Positions 53,591 to 61,782 of a DNA stretch of 64,000 bases are shown here, one piece after another. Location of the stretch: contig JAKAUQ010000005.1 of the NCBI GenBank assembly GCA_021827705.1, forward strand, positions 1-64,000. The letters run 5' to 3'. The stretch is from Actinomycetes bacterium (GTDB taxonomy: Bacteria; Actinomycetota; Acidimicrobiia; Acidimicrobiales; RAAP-2). The stretch's first letter is position 1; each line of letters opens with the position of its first letter. A program made the translations under genes and the position numbers. The notes beneath the pieces were generated by a model that had not been told where the DNA came from, ran no database searches, and saw nothing but the letters and a program-made list of their open reading frames with translations.

Positions 53591-54628
53591 GTGACAAGTC
53601 GCCCGAGCCCGGTGTCGCTGCGCGTCAAGCCGGGGCCCACCCGGCTCGCCGTGACGGGCATCGGCAACGCCTTGCTGGACGTGATCAGCCAGGATCACCG
53701 CGAGGCCTACCGTGATCTGGGGCTGGTCAAGGCGGCCATGACGCTGATCGGGCCCGAGGATCTGGGGCGGTTCGTCGAGGCCATGGGGCCCACCGTCCAG
53801 ATGTCGGGAGGGTCCGTCGCCAACTCGATCGCCGGCATCGCCGCCCTGGGGGGCGCGGCCGGATTCATCGGCAAGGTCGCCGACGACGACTTCGGCGACC
53901 GCTTCGCCCACGACCTGCGCTCCCTCGGCGTCGAGCTGGACCTGGCCGTCGCCGACGCGGCCGAGGGAGCCACGGGCCGCTGCCACGTGTTCATCAGCGA
54001 CGACGCCCAGCGCACCATGGCCACGTACCTGGGCGCCTCGAACCGCCTGGGACCCCAGGACATTCGCGAGCCCCTGATCGCACGCTCCGAGATCACCTAC
54101 GTCGAGGGGTACCTCTACGATCTGCCGCCCGCCAAGGCCGCCGTGCGCAAGGTCGTCGAGTTGGCGCACGTGCACGACTCGATGGTGGCGCTGTCGCTGT
54201 CGGACATGTTCTGCGTCGAGCGCCACCGCCACGACTTCTTGGAGCTGGTCACGAGCGACGTGGACGTGCTGCTGTGCAACGAGTCCGAGATCCTCTCCCT
54301 CTTCGAGGTGTCGAGCCTGCCGCGCGCCTACGAGCTGCTCGATGAGCTGGGCCTGCTGGCTGTGGTGACCCGGGGTCCCCGGGGTGCCGATGTCGTCACG
54401 GCGAGCGGGGTCGTGCCCGTGGCGGCTCACGATGTCGAAGAGGTGGTCGACCAGAATGGGGCGGGCGACCTGTTCGCCTCGGGATTCCTCTACGGCCTGG
54501 CCCTGGGGGCTGACCCGGTCGAGGCGGCCGAGCTGGGCTCCCTGTGCGCGGGCGAGATAATCCGCCACCTCGGGGCGCGTCCCGAGGTGGACCTCGCCGC
54601 GCTGGCCGTGGACGCGGGTCTCCTCTAG
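53591..54628 (+). CDS. Adenosine kinase-like PfkB-family kinase
   Basis: A 345-aa nucleoside/sugar kinase. GIGNALLDVISQ is the adenosine-kinase-like start, GGSVANSIAGIAALGGAAGFIGKVADDDFG the substrate site and VVDQNGAGDLFASGFLYGLALG the catalytic GAGD motif. The set matches bacterial adenosine-kinase annotations within the PfkB family; sugar substrates cannot be excluded. Its stop shares CTAG with the convergent ctaG gene. Confidence 0.88.
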   Translation: MTSRPSPVSLRVKPGPTRLAVTGIGNALLDVISQDHREAYRDLGLVKAAMTLIGPEDLGRFVEAMGPTVQMSGGSVANSIAGIAALGGAAGFIGKVADDDFGDRFAHDLRSLGVELDLAVADAAEGATGRCHVFISDDAQRTMATYLGASNRLGPQDIREPLIARSEITYVEGYLYDLPPAKAAVRKVVELAHVHDSMVALSLSDMFCVERHRHDFLELVTSDVDVLLCNESEILSLFEVSSLPRAYELLDELGLLAVVTRGPRGADVVTASGVVPVAAHDVEEVVDQNGAGDLFASGFLYGLALGADPVEAAELGSLCAGEIIRHLGARPEVDLAALAVDAGLL

Positions 54629-55458
54629 CGGCCCTCGGCGTCCAGTCGCGCGTCGAGCTCGACGGTGCGGCGGTCCTCCTCGCGCACCCAGGCCCAGGCG
54701 ATGGGCACAGCCCACGCCAGCATCAGCGCGTCGCCGCCGATCCACATGATGGCGCCGCCCAGGTGCACGTTGGCCAGGATCGACGCCGGCGTCGACCCGG
54801 TGGGGGCCAGCGTGCGGTAGGCGGGGAAGGGGTTGAACGACGACATCGCCAGGGCCAGGCCGGTGAACGTGTCCACCGGCACCGCCGCCATCACGTAGAC
54901 GAGGCGCAGTCCGGGGTGCAGGTGCTGACCGCTCTCGATGCCGAAGGCGCTGCGGAAGAACAGGTAGCCCACCGCGACGAAGGCCACGTGCTCGACCTCG
55001 TGGGCCACGGGGTGGGTGAGCACCACGTCGAAGAGCCCGGTGAGATGCGTGAGCGGGATGAAGACGAAGTACGCCGCGAAGGCGATCAGCGGGTGGGTCA
55101 GGGCGCGTCCGACCTTCGAGTCCAGGGCGGCCCGCACGGGCGCGGCGACGGCGGCGGCCAGGTCGAGGGGAGCCGACAGGGCCAGCAGCGGGCCGGCCAC
55201 CATGATCAGCGCGAGGTGCTGGATCATGTGATCGCTGAAGTACGCCCGGTCGTAGACGCCGAGCACCGACTGGGTCGCCAAGACCAGGGTCACCAGCGCG
55301 CCGAGGAACGCGACTCCGCGGCGGGCCGGCCAGCCGGGCACCCGGTGCTGGGCCCACGCGTAGGCCAGCGCCAGGACCACCAGGGCCGCCAGCACCCCGG
55401 GGACCACCTGGACGTGCGTCAGGTCGCGCCACGCGAAGGGCGCGAGCCGGGGGGCCAT
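54625..55458 (-). CDS. ctaG: CtaG-type cytochrome c oxidase assembly protein
   Basis: A 277-aa membrane protein of the caa3_CtaG family, with about seven helices. VYDRAYFSDHMIQHLALIMVAGPLLALSAP holds the family's HMIQH motif. THPVAHEVEHVAFVAVGYLFF and ILANVHLGGAIMWIGGDALML supply further conserved His. It helps insert copper or assemble the terminal oxidase. ATG at 55458 lies 6 nt after TAGGAT. Confidence 0.9.
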   Translation of the reverse strand: MAPRLAPFAWRDLTHVQVVPGVLAALVVLALAYAWAQHRVPGWPARRGVAFLGALVTLVLATQSVLGVYDRAYFSDHMIQHLALIMVAGPLLALSAPLDLAAAVAAPVRAALDSKVGRALTHPLIAFAAYFVFIPLTHLTGLFDVVLTHPVAHEVEHVAFVAVGYLFFRSAFGIESGQHLHPGLRLVYVMAAVPVDTFTGLALAMSSFNPFPAYRTLAPTGSTPASILANVHLGGAIMWIGGDALMLAWAVPIAWAWVREEDRRTVELDARLDAEGR

Positions 55459-55464
55459 CGCTTC

Positions 55465-55470
55465 ATCCTA
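55465..55470 (-). promoter_or_regulatory. -10 box TAGGAT, leaderless start of ctaG
   Basis: TAGGAT lies 6 nt upstream of the ATG at 55458. A second TAGGAT on the other strand, 28 nt away, serves the divergent gene. Confidence 0.5.
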
Positions 55471-55497
55471 CGGGGACGCTGGCGGGCGGCTCGTCGT

Positions 55498-55503
55498 TAG
55501 GAT
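55498..55503 (+). promoter_or_regulatory. -10 box TAGGAT, divergent to the ctaG promoter
   Basis: TAGGAT is exactly 6 nt before the GTG at 55510. Identical hexamers in both directions make a compact divergent leaderless promoter pair. Confidence 0.5.
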
Positions 55504-55509
55504 GTCGCC

Positions 55510-55884
55510 GTGCATGCCAAGTGGTGGGGCGCTCGGGCCCTCGTCCTCCACCTGCTGCTGGGAGCCTGGCTGGTCCTGTGCGCCCTGGCGGCGTGGTGGC
55601 AGATCGGCCGGGCCGTGGGCGGGAACGCGCTCAGCTACCTCTACGCCATCGAGTGGCCGGTATTCGGCGTGCTCGGCGTCATCGGATGGTTCGCACTGAT
55701 CAACCTGGAGAAGGTGTCTGCCCAGGACGAGGAGGCGCGCGCCGCCTACGAGCAGCACATGCGCGCCGCGGCGCGAGCCGCCCGCGAGCGCGAGTCCGAG
55801 GAGGACCCGCTTCTGGCGGCCTACAACGACCACCTCGAGCAGTTGGCCACGCGCACCAAGCGCCGGCTGTGGGGCCACTCGTGA
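55510..55884 (+). CDS. Small two-TM membrane protein, 124 aa, unknown function
   Basis: Two hydrophobic segments (about residues 8-32 and 46-66) flank AAWWQIGRAVGGNALSYLYAIEWPVFG, a pattern I associate with conserved actinobacterial membrane proteins near cytochrome oxidase genes. The C-terminal half is a charged, probably coiled helix (EEARAAYEQHMRAAARAARERESEED). It is coupled to the next membrane gene by a GTGA overlap and divergent from ctaG. A respiratory assembly role is a guess from context. Confidence 0.72.
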   Translation: MHAKWWGARALVLHLLLGAWLVLCALAAWWQIGRAVGGNALSYLYAIEWPVFGVLGVIGWFALINLEKVSAQDEEARAAYEQHMRAAARAARERESEEDPLLAAYNDHLEQLATRTKRRLWGHS

Positions 55885-56243
55885 GCGTGGCCTTCGCGCG
55901 CTACCGGCTGATGTCCTTCGTGACGGGGACGACACTGCTGGTGCTGACGGCGTTTCTCATCCTGCACAGCGCCGACCTGGCCCTGTGGGAGCGGCTGCGC
56001 GTGCTCGTGACCATCGTGGGCGTGGGTCACGGCGTGGTGCTCTACCCGATCTACATGGTGCTGTGCGTGCACCTCGCGCTGAAGGCGCGCCTGGGACTCG
56101 GGCTGGTGGTGCTGATGCTGCTGGCGGGCTTCGTCCCGGGCCTGGCCTTCTACATGGAGCACCGGGTGGCCAAGCGCATCGCGAGCCGCCGAGGCGCCGA
56201 CGGCGCGCCCGAGTCGCTGGCCCCCACGACGCCGGGCCGGTGA
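55881..56243 (+). CDS. DUF3817 integral membrane protein
   Basis: A 120-aa protein with three hydrophobic segments. FARYRLMSFVTGTTLLVLTAFLILH at the start and VVGHGVV-like TIVGVGHGVVLYPIYMVLCVHLALKARLGLGLVVLMLLAGFVPGLAFYMEHRV match DUF3817. Function unknown. The GTG at 55881 overlaps the previous stop. It ends 18 nt before the convergent bL37 gene. Confidence 0.82.
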   Translation: MSVAFARYRLMSFVTGTTLLVLTAFLILHSADLALWERLRVLVTIVGVGHGVVLYPIYMVLCVHLALKARLGLGLVVLMLLAGFVPGLAFYMEHRVAKRIASRRGADGAPESLAPTTPGR

Positions 56244-56261
56244 CTCACGGGGCCGGTCGGC

Positions 56262-56345
56262 TCAGCCGCGGCCGCAGTTCGGCTTCTTGCCGTGATTGGC
56301 CTTCTTCTTGGCGCGCAACTTCCGCTTGACGGTCCGCTTCGACAT
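56262..56345 (-). CDS. Ribosomal protein bL37-like, 27 aa
   Basis: A 27-residue, very basic peptide starting MSKRTVKRKLRAKKKANHGK and ending PNCGRG. The KKANHGKKPN block matches mycobacterial bL37 (SKANHGKRPN), the tiny protein found in the 50S subunit of mycobacterial ribosomes. The ATG lies 8 nt after TAGGAT on the minus strand. It is far below usual gene-caller cutoffs. Composition and motif make coding status likely. Confidence 0.8.
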   Translation of the reverse strand: MSKRTVKRKLRAKKKANHGKKPNCGRG

Positions 56346-56385
56346 GGCTGACCATCCTAGTGCGTCGCGCGCGGTACGGTCTCGG

Positions 56386-57276
56386 GTGGTGGGCCCCCGT
56401 ACGCACGAAACGCCGTCGCCGGGAGCCCTGACGCTGGTGGCGACGCCCCTGGGGAACCTGGGCGACGTGAGCGACCGGGCCCGCGCGACGCTCGGCGCAG
56501 CCACCGTCATCTACTGCGAGGACACGCGACGCACCCGCGTCCTGCTCTCGGCTCTCGGCATCGCGGGTGGTGGTCGCCTGCGCAGCCTGCACCAGCACAA
56601 CGAGGCGGCGCTGGCCGCAGCCGTGGTCGATGAGGTGGCCGCGGGGCGTCAGGTGGCACTGGTCTCTGACGCCGGCACGCCCACGATCTCGGATCCGGGA
56701 CGGCGGGTCGTGCAAGCGGTCGCCGAGGCCGGACTGCGCGTCACGACGGTGCCCGGACCCAGCGCCGTCGTGGCCGCGCTGTCGGTCAGCGGTCTGGACA
56801 CCGATCGCTTCGTCATGGAGGGCTTCGTGCCCCGGCGCGGGCCCGAGCGCCGCGCGCGACTGGCCGCGTGGCGCAGCGAGCCGCGCACGATCGTGTTCTA
56901 CGAGTCCCCCCAGCGCCTGCTCGCGACCCTGCGCGAGCTGCGCGAGGCGATCGGGGATCGGCGCGTGGCCATCGCCCGGGAGCTGACCAAGATCCACGAG
57001 GAGGTCGTGCGGGGGAGCGTGAGCGAGGTCCTCGAGCACTGGCCCGACGCCGAGGTGCGCGGCGAGGTGGTGGTGGTGGTGGCCGGCGCGGCGAGCTCGG
57101 AGATCGCCGCGTCCACGACCCCTGACGCGGCCGCCGTGCGCGCCGCTCTGGCCGCGCGCCTCGAGGCCGGGGACTCGGTGCGCGACGCCGCGGCGCGCGT
57201 GGCCGCTGAGCTCGGCGTGAGCCGGCGCGACGCCTACGGGGCCGCGCTGCTGCTCCGGCCGAGCTCACCTGCCTGA
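56386..57276 (+). CDS. rsmI: 16S rRNA (cytidine-1402-2'-O)-methyltransferase
   Basis: A 296-aa SAM enzyme methylating C1402 in the decoding centre. LVATPLGNLGDVSDRARATL, YCEDTRRTRVLLS, LHQHNE and ALVSDAGTPTISDPGRRVVQAVAEAGLRVTTVPGPSA are the RsmI blocks; FEGFVP-like MEGFVPRRG follows. Two GTG codons (56386 and 56389) are adjacent; TACGGT lies 5 nt before the first, so I use 56386. metG follows after 17 nt. Confidence 0.92.
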   Translation: MVGPRTHETPSPGALTLVATPLGNLGDVSDRARATLGAATVIYCEDTRRTRVLLSALGIAGGGRLRSLHQHNEAALAAAVVDEVAAGRQVALVSDAGTPTISDPGRRVVQAVAEAGLRVTTVPGPSAVVAALSVSGLDTDRFVMEGFVPRRGPERRARLAAWRSEPRTIVFYESPQRLLATLRELREAIGDRRVAIARELTKIHEEVVRGSVSEVLEHWPDAEVRGEVVVVVAGAASSEIAASTTPDAAAVRAALAARLEAGDSVRDAAARVAAELGVSRRDAYGAALLLRPSSPA

Positions 57277-57281
57277 TTCGT

Positions 57282-57287
57282 TACGCT
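57282..57287 (+). promoter_or_regulatory. -10 box TACGCT, leaderless start of metG
   Basis: TACGCT lies exactly 6 nt before the GTG at 57294, so metG can be transcribed independently of rsmI. Confidence 0.5.
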
Positions 57288-57293
57288 GGTCCG

Positions 57294-58823
57294 GTGGCGC
57301 GCTTCTACATCACCACGCCCATCTACTACGTCAACGACGCGCCGCACGTGGGCCACGCCTACACCACGGTGGTCGCCGACGCCCTGGCGCGCTGGCACCG
57401 CCTGGCCGGCGACGACGTCTTGTTCCTGACGGGCACCGACGAGCACGGCCAGAAGGTGGCCGAGGCCGCCGCGCGCCACGGGACCACCCCGCAGGCCTGG
57501 ACCGACCAGACGGCGGCGCGCTTCCACGACGCCTGGGACGCCCTCAACGTCGACTACGACGACTTCATCCGCACCACCGAGCCGCGCCACCACGAGACGG
57601 TCCAGCGCTTCTTGAGCACCATCTACGACAACGGCTACATCTACAAGGGCCTCTACCGGGGGCTGTACTGCGTGAGCTGCGAGGACTACTACACCCTGGA
57701 GGCCAGCGCCCAGGGGCGCTGCCCGGTTCACGGCCAGCTCCTGACCGAGATGGAGGAGGAGAATTGGTTCTTCCGCCTCTCAGCCTTCGAGGAGCGCCTG
57801 CGCGACTACTACGACCAGCACCCCGACTTCGTGACGCCCGAGACCAAGCGCAACGAGGCCTACGCGTTCATCGCCGGTGGGCTGAAGGACATCTCCATCA
57901 CGCGGACCTCGATTGACTGGGGTATCCCGGTCCCCTGGGACCCGGCGCACGTCTTCTACGTGTGGTACGACGCGCTCATCAACTACCTCACCGCCATCGG
58001 CTACGGCCGTGAGGACTCGAGCGTGGCGACCTGGTGGCCCGTCTCCCACCACCTGATCGGCAAGGAGATCATCCGCTTCCACTGCGTGTGGTGGCCCGCC
58101 ATGTGCCTGGCGGCGGGACTCGAGCCCCCCCACCACGTCCAGGTCCACGGCTGGCTGCTGGTCGGGGGGCAGAAGCTGTCCAAGACCATGGCCGCCGAGG
58201 GCGCGGTACGGCTGACCGACATCGCCCCGGTCACCTTGATCGAGGAGTTCGGCGTCGACCCCTTGCGCTACTACCTGTTGCGCGAGACGGCCCTCGGCAA
58301 CGACGGCGAGTTCTCCTACGAGGGCATCATCCAGCGCTACAACGTGGATCTGGCCAACAATCTGGGTAACCTGCTAGCCCGCGTGGTGCGCGTCGTGGAG
58401 ACCAAGTGCGCCGGGCTGGCCCCCGCGCCGCCCGCGCTAGCCGAGTTGCGGGCGCCGGCGGCCGACGCCGGGGCCCGAGCGCGCGAGGCTTGGGAGCGCT
58501 TCGCCCCCCACGCGGCCCTCGAGGCCACGTGGTCGCTGATCGGGGCGACCAATGCGTTCCTGGAGCGCCACGCCCCCTGGAAGATGGAGCCGGGAGGGGC
58601 CCTCGAGGCAGTCCTCGGCGAGGCCCTGGAGGCGCTGCGCATCGTGGCGATCCTGGTGAGCCCCGCCATGCCGGCCGTGTCCGACGAGATCTGGCGGCGC
58701 CTGGGTCTGGCCGGGTCCCCCACCGAGGCGGGGCTCGCCGGGCTGGCGTGGGGCCAGAGCCCGGGGGGAGCCCGCCTCGAGGCGGGTCCGGCACTGTTCC
58801 CGAGGATCGTGAGCCCGTCGTGA
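57294..58823 (+). CDS. metG: Methionyl-tRNA synthetase
   Basis: A 509-aa class I synthetase. HVGH (18-21) is the HIGH motif and KLSKT (about 294-298) the KMSKS counterpart. C126, C129 and C143 with H146 form a zinc knuckle of the single-knuckle type. There is no C-terminal tRNA-binding extension, in keeping with its length. It is coupled to tatD (GTGA). Confidence 0.95.
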   Translation: MARFYITTPIYYVNDAPHVGHAYTTVVADALARWHRLAGDDVLFLTGTDEHGQKVAEAAARHGTTPQAWTDQTAARFHDAWDALNVDYDDFIRTTEPRHHETVQRFLSTIYDNGYIYKGLYRGLYCVSCEDYYTLEASAQGRCPVHGQLLTEMEEENWFFRLSAFEERLRDYYDQHPDFVTPETKRNEAYAFIAGGLKDISITRTSIDWGIPVPWDPAHVFYVWYDALINYLTAIGYGREDSSVATWWPVSHHLIGKEIIRFHCVWWPAMCLAAGLEPPHHVQVHGWLLVGGQKLSKTMAAEGAVRLTDIAPVTLIEEFGVDPLRYYLLRETALGNDGEFSYEGIIQRYNVDLANNLGNLLARVVRVVETKCAGLAPAPPALAELRAPAADAGARAREAWERFAPHAALEATWSLIGATNAFLERHAPWKMEPGGALEAVLGEALEALRIVAILVSPAMPAVSDEIWRRLGLAGSPTEAGLAGLAWGQSPGGARLEAGPALFPRIVSPS

Positions 58824-59602
58824 GCGCCTGGACCGACGCCCACTGCCACGTGCAAGACGCCTTCGCCGGGCCCGGCGACGCGACCACCGACGAGTTGCTG
58901 GCGCGGGCGGGCCAGGCGGGTGTGGACCGCGTGGTCGTCGTGGGCACGGACCTGAACACCTCGCGCCAGGCCCTGGACCTGGCGGCCCGGCCCCAGCCGG
59001 TCGAGGTGTACGCCGTCATCGGCCTGCACCCGCACGACTCGGCCCAGGATCGCCAGCCGCTGCGTGACCTGGTGGCCGCGAGGCCCGTCGGCCTGGTCGG
59101 GGTGGGTGAGACCGGCCTCGACTACTACTACGAGCACGCCCCGCGCGCGACCCAGCGGCGGGCCTTCGCCGAGCAGGTGAGCTGGGCCCACGAGTTCGAC
59201 CTGGCACTGGTGATCCACGCGCGCGAGGCCGTCGACGATATCGTGGACATCCTGGCCAGCGAGGGGACGCCCGCGCGCACCGTCATCCATTGCTTCACGG
59301 GCACCCCCGAGGAGGCCGAGCGCTACCTGGCGGCGGGCTGCGACATCTCGGTGGCCGGCATCGTGACCTTCAAGAATGCCGAGAGCCTGCGCGAGGCCGT
59401 GCGCCTGGTGCCTGCCGATCGCCTCCACGTCGAGACCGACAGCCCGTTCCTGGCCCCGGTGCCGCTCCGGGGCCGGCCCAACGAGCCGGCCAACGTCGCC
59501 GTGGTCGGCGCGTTCGTCGCCGAGTTGCGGGGCGAGGACGTTGACCAGCTGCGCCAGACCACCGCGGCCAACACCAGCCGCCTCTTCGCGCTCCATCGGT
59601 GA
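58820..59602 (+). CDS. tatD: TatD-family metal-dependent hydrolase
   Basis: A 260-aa TIM-barrel DNase-like hydrolase. DAHCH is the first metal pair, GVGETGLDYYY, VIHAREA, IHCFTGTPEEAERYL and VETDSPFLAPVPLRGRPNEPANV are the further family blocks. Its place between metG and the wall-protein/rsmA pair is conserved in actinobacteria. Confidence 0.93.
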   Translation: MSAWTDAHCHVQDAFAGPGDATTDELLARAGQAGVDRVVVVGTDLNTSRQALDLAARPQPVEVYAVIGLHPHDSAQDRQPLRDLVAARPVGLVGVGETGLDYYYEHAPRATQRRAFAEQVSWAHEFDLALVIHAREAVDDIVDILASEGTPARTVIHCFTGTPEEAERYLAAGCDISVAGIVTFKNAESLREAVRLVPADRLHVETDSPFLAPVPLRGRPNEPANVAVVGAFVAELRGEDVDQLRQTTAANTSRLFALHR

Positions 59603-59739
59603 TTTCCACCAGGTAAGATAGAAAAAAGGGGCGCGCGCCTTGCTCTGGCGGCGCCGCGTGCCTAGCGTTGTCCGGAGCGTGGCGACGCGCTGACCAATCG
59701 GAGGGTGGGCTACTGACGTCATCGAAAGGCCGGGCGCGA

Positions 59740-60954
59740 ATGCGTTGGGCGTGGCGAATGGCGGTCGGGGCGATCATGTGCCTCGGGCCACTTCTGGGCG
59801 CCACCGAGCTCTCGGGGGCGTCGTCCTCGCACGTCTCGGTGGCCATGCCCGACGTCGTGCACTTCGATCGCGCGAGCACCTTTGCTGCTATGGCTCGCGC
59901 CGGCCTGTACTTCCGCACCAGCGGCCCAGCCAACTGGAACGTCGCGGTGGGCGAGGTGCCCCGCGCGGGCACCCTCGTCCCGCGCGGGTCGACGGTCGTG
60001 GTCGACACGGCGGTCGAGGCGCCCCGCACCGCGGGCACGACCGTGATGCCCGACCTGCTCTACCGCAGCCGCAGCGAGGTCTTCGCCGCCATGCGCCAGG
60101 CGGGTCTCTACTTCGTGACCAGGGGTCCGGCCACCTGGACCCTCGTCACCGCCCAGCACCCCAGACCCGGGACATCGCTCCCGGTGCACGCCACGGCCGT
60201 CTTGGGCGTGGCGCGGGTGGCGACCTCGTCGCCCTCGGGCGAGACGACGGTGCCCGACGTCGTGCACCTGAGTCGTTCTCGCGCCTTTGCCGCCATGGCC
60301 CGAGCCGGGCTGTACTTCAGCGTGCGCGGTCCCGCCAACTGGACGGTGGTGACCGGACAGGTGCCGGCCGCCGGCACCCGCGTGTCCTGGCACGGCTCGG
60401 TCGTGCTGGCCGTCGCCCACGTCGGGGCAGTCGAGCGTGCTCCCGCCGCGCCCCGCGCCCCCACCACCGCCCGCCCCGTCAGCGGGTCACGGGTTCCCGA
60501 CCTGGTTGGCCTGAGCGCCCACGTCGCCGAGACGACCGCGGCACGCGCTCGCCTGCGGCTGCGGGTGCACGTAGCCGGGGGCGGGGACTGGAACACGGTC
60601 GCCGCCCAGAGCCTGCGTCCGGGCGCGCGGGTGCCCGCCGGCACCGTTCTGGTGGTGCGAGGGGTGCGGCGCGTGACCCCCGCGGCGGTCGCGACGACCA
60701 CGGTCGTCCCCGCGCACGCGCGAGTTGGGATCGCCACGTGGTACTCGTACTACCCCGGCCAGTGCGCCACGTGGTATCTCCCGCGAGGCACGCGCATCAC
60801 CGTCGAGGATCTGGCGACCGGGCGCACGGTCTCGTGCCTGGTCACCGACCGCCAGGACTACGCGCCCGGTCGTGTGGTGGACCTGTCCGAGACCCAGTTC
60901 AGCCTGCTCGCGCCGCTGTGGCGAGGGGTGGTCGAGGTGCGCGTCACGTGGTGA
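59740..60954 (+). CDS. Secreted PASTA-repeat protein with C-terminal double-psi beta-barrel (RlpA-like)
   Basis: A 404-aa exported protein. A signal peptide spans residues 1-30. Four PASTA-like units lie at about 36-91, 103-158, 171-226 and 252-308; the first three are near copies sharing AAMARAGLYF..GPANW. Residues 328-404 are a double-psi barrel with a 3D/RlpA-like VTDRQDYAPGRVVDLSETQF (Asp370), but without the usual upstream AAH. C342 and C366 could pair. It occupies the rpfB slot between tatD and rsmA yet lacks G5 and Rpf domains, so it may bind or cleave peptidoglycan. ATG 59740 is preceded by GAAAGG; TAAGAT (59614-59619) is a possible -10. Confidence 0.8.
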   Translation: MRWAWRMAVGAIMCLGPLLGATELSGASSSHVSVAMPDVVHFDRASTFAAMARAGLYFRTSGPANWNVAVGEVPRAGTLVPRGSTVVVDTAVEAPRTAGTTVMPDLLYRSRSEVFAAMRQAGLYFVTRGPATWTLVTAQHPRPGTSLPVHATAVLGVARVATSSPSGETTVPDVVHLSRSRAFAAMARAGLYFSVRGPANWTVVTGQVPAAGTRVSWHGSVVLAVAHVGAVERAPAAPRAPTTARPVSGSRVPDLVGLSAHVAETTAARARLRLRVHVAGGGDWNTVAAQSLRPGARVPAGTVLVVRGVRRVTPAAVATTTVVPAHARVGIATWYSYYPGQCATWYLPRGTRITVEDLATGRTVSCLVTDRQDYAPGRVVDLSETQFSLLAPLWRGVVEVRVTW

Positions 60955-60966
60955 CGACCTAGCGCA

Positions 60967-61782
60967 GTGACCCACACGCGCGCGACCCTGAGCGCCCTGC
61001 TGCGCGACCACGACCTGCATCCGTCGCGCGCCCTGGGGCAGAACTTCGTTGTCGACCCCAACACCGTGCGCCGCATCGCGCGCCTGGCCGAGGTGGGCCC
61101 GGGCGACCTGGTCGTCGAGATCGGTGCCGGGCTCGGGTCGCTGACGCTGGCGCTGGTCGATACGGGGGCCCAGATCGTGGCCGTCGAAGTCGATCGCCAC
61201 CTCCTGGCCCCGCTGCGCGCCGTGGTCGAGCCGCGCGGCGTGGCAGTGCACGGGGGCGACGCCACCGTGCTGGACTTCGCTGCGCTCACCGCCGGGCGCC
61301 CGTGCGTGGTGGTGGCCAACCTGCCCTACAACGTCGCGACCCCCCTGGTGCTGCGCCTGCTCGAGACCCAGCCGGTGGTGCGCCGGCTCTTCGTCATGGT
61401 CCAGCGGGAGGTGGGCGAGCGCTGGGTCGCGGCGCCGGGCGATGCGGCTTACGGTGGGGTGTCACTGCGCGTGTCCTACTTCGCCGACGCGCACCTGGCT
61501 GGGCGCGTGCCGGCGACCGTCTTCCTGCCGCGCCCGCGCGTCGAGTCGGTCCTGGTGGCCCTGGAGCGTCGGGCGGCGGTGCGCATCGATCCGGCGCGCG
61601 TCAGCGAGGAGGACCTCTTCGAGGTGGTGCGTCGCGCCTTCGCGCACCGGCGCAAGATGCTGCGGCGCTCGCTGGCCGACTGGTCCGATCCGGCGGTCTT
61701 CGACCGCGCCGGGGTGGACCCCACCGCCCGGCCCGAGCAGCTCGGGCTTGAGGAGTTCGCCCGGCTAGCGTCGGCTCGGTGA
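60967..61782 (+). CDS. rsmA: 16S rRNA (adenine-1518/1519-N6,N6)-dimethyltransferase
   Basis: A 271-aa KsgA enzyme of 30S maturation. SRALGQNFVVDPNTVRRIAR, VVEIGAGLGSLTLALVDTG, GDATVLDF and VVANLPYNVATPLVLRLLE (NLPY catalytic motif) are all present. The C-terminal AFAHRRKMLRRSLADW is typical. GTG start 12 nt after the PASTA gene; a 4-nt overlap couples it to ispE. Confidence 0.95.
   Translation: MTHTRATLSALLRDHDLHPSRALGQNFVVDPNTVRRIARLAEVGPGDLVVEIGAGLGSLTLALVDTGAQIVAVEVDRHLLAPLRAVVEPRGVAVHGGDATVLDFAALTAGRPCVVVANLPYNVATPLVLRLLETQPVVRRLFVMVQREVGERWVAAPGDAAYGGVSLRVSYFADAHLAGRVPATVFLPRPRVESVLVALERRAAVRIDPARVSEEDLFEVVRRAFAHRRKMLRRSLADWSDPAVFDRAGVDPTARPEQLGLEEFARLASAR

Noticed and set aside
51050..55432. 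A 1460-codon open frame on the minus strand that would fuse pepN to a huge upstream part
   Set aside because: Beyond 53551 the translation is low-complexity Gly/Arg/Pro shadow antisense to the adenosine-kinase-like gene and overlapping ctaG; pepN starts at 53551 after a TAGTGT box.
59603..59739. c-di-AMP (ydaO-type) riboswitch before the PASTA protein, by analogy with rpf leaders
   Set aside because: The leader is GC-rich with small hairpins, but I cannot find the conserved ydaO core; a covariance-model search would decide.
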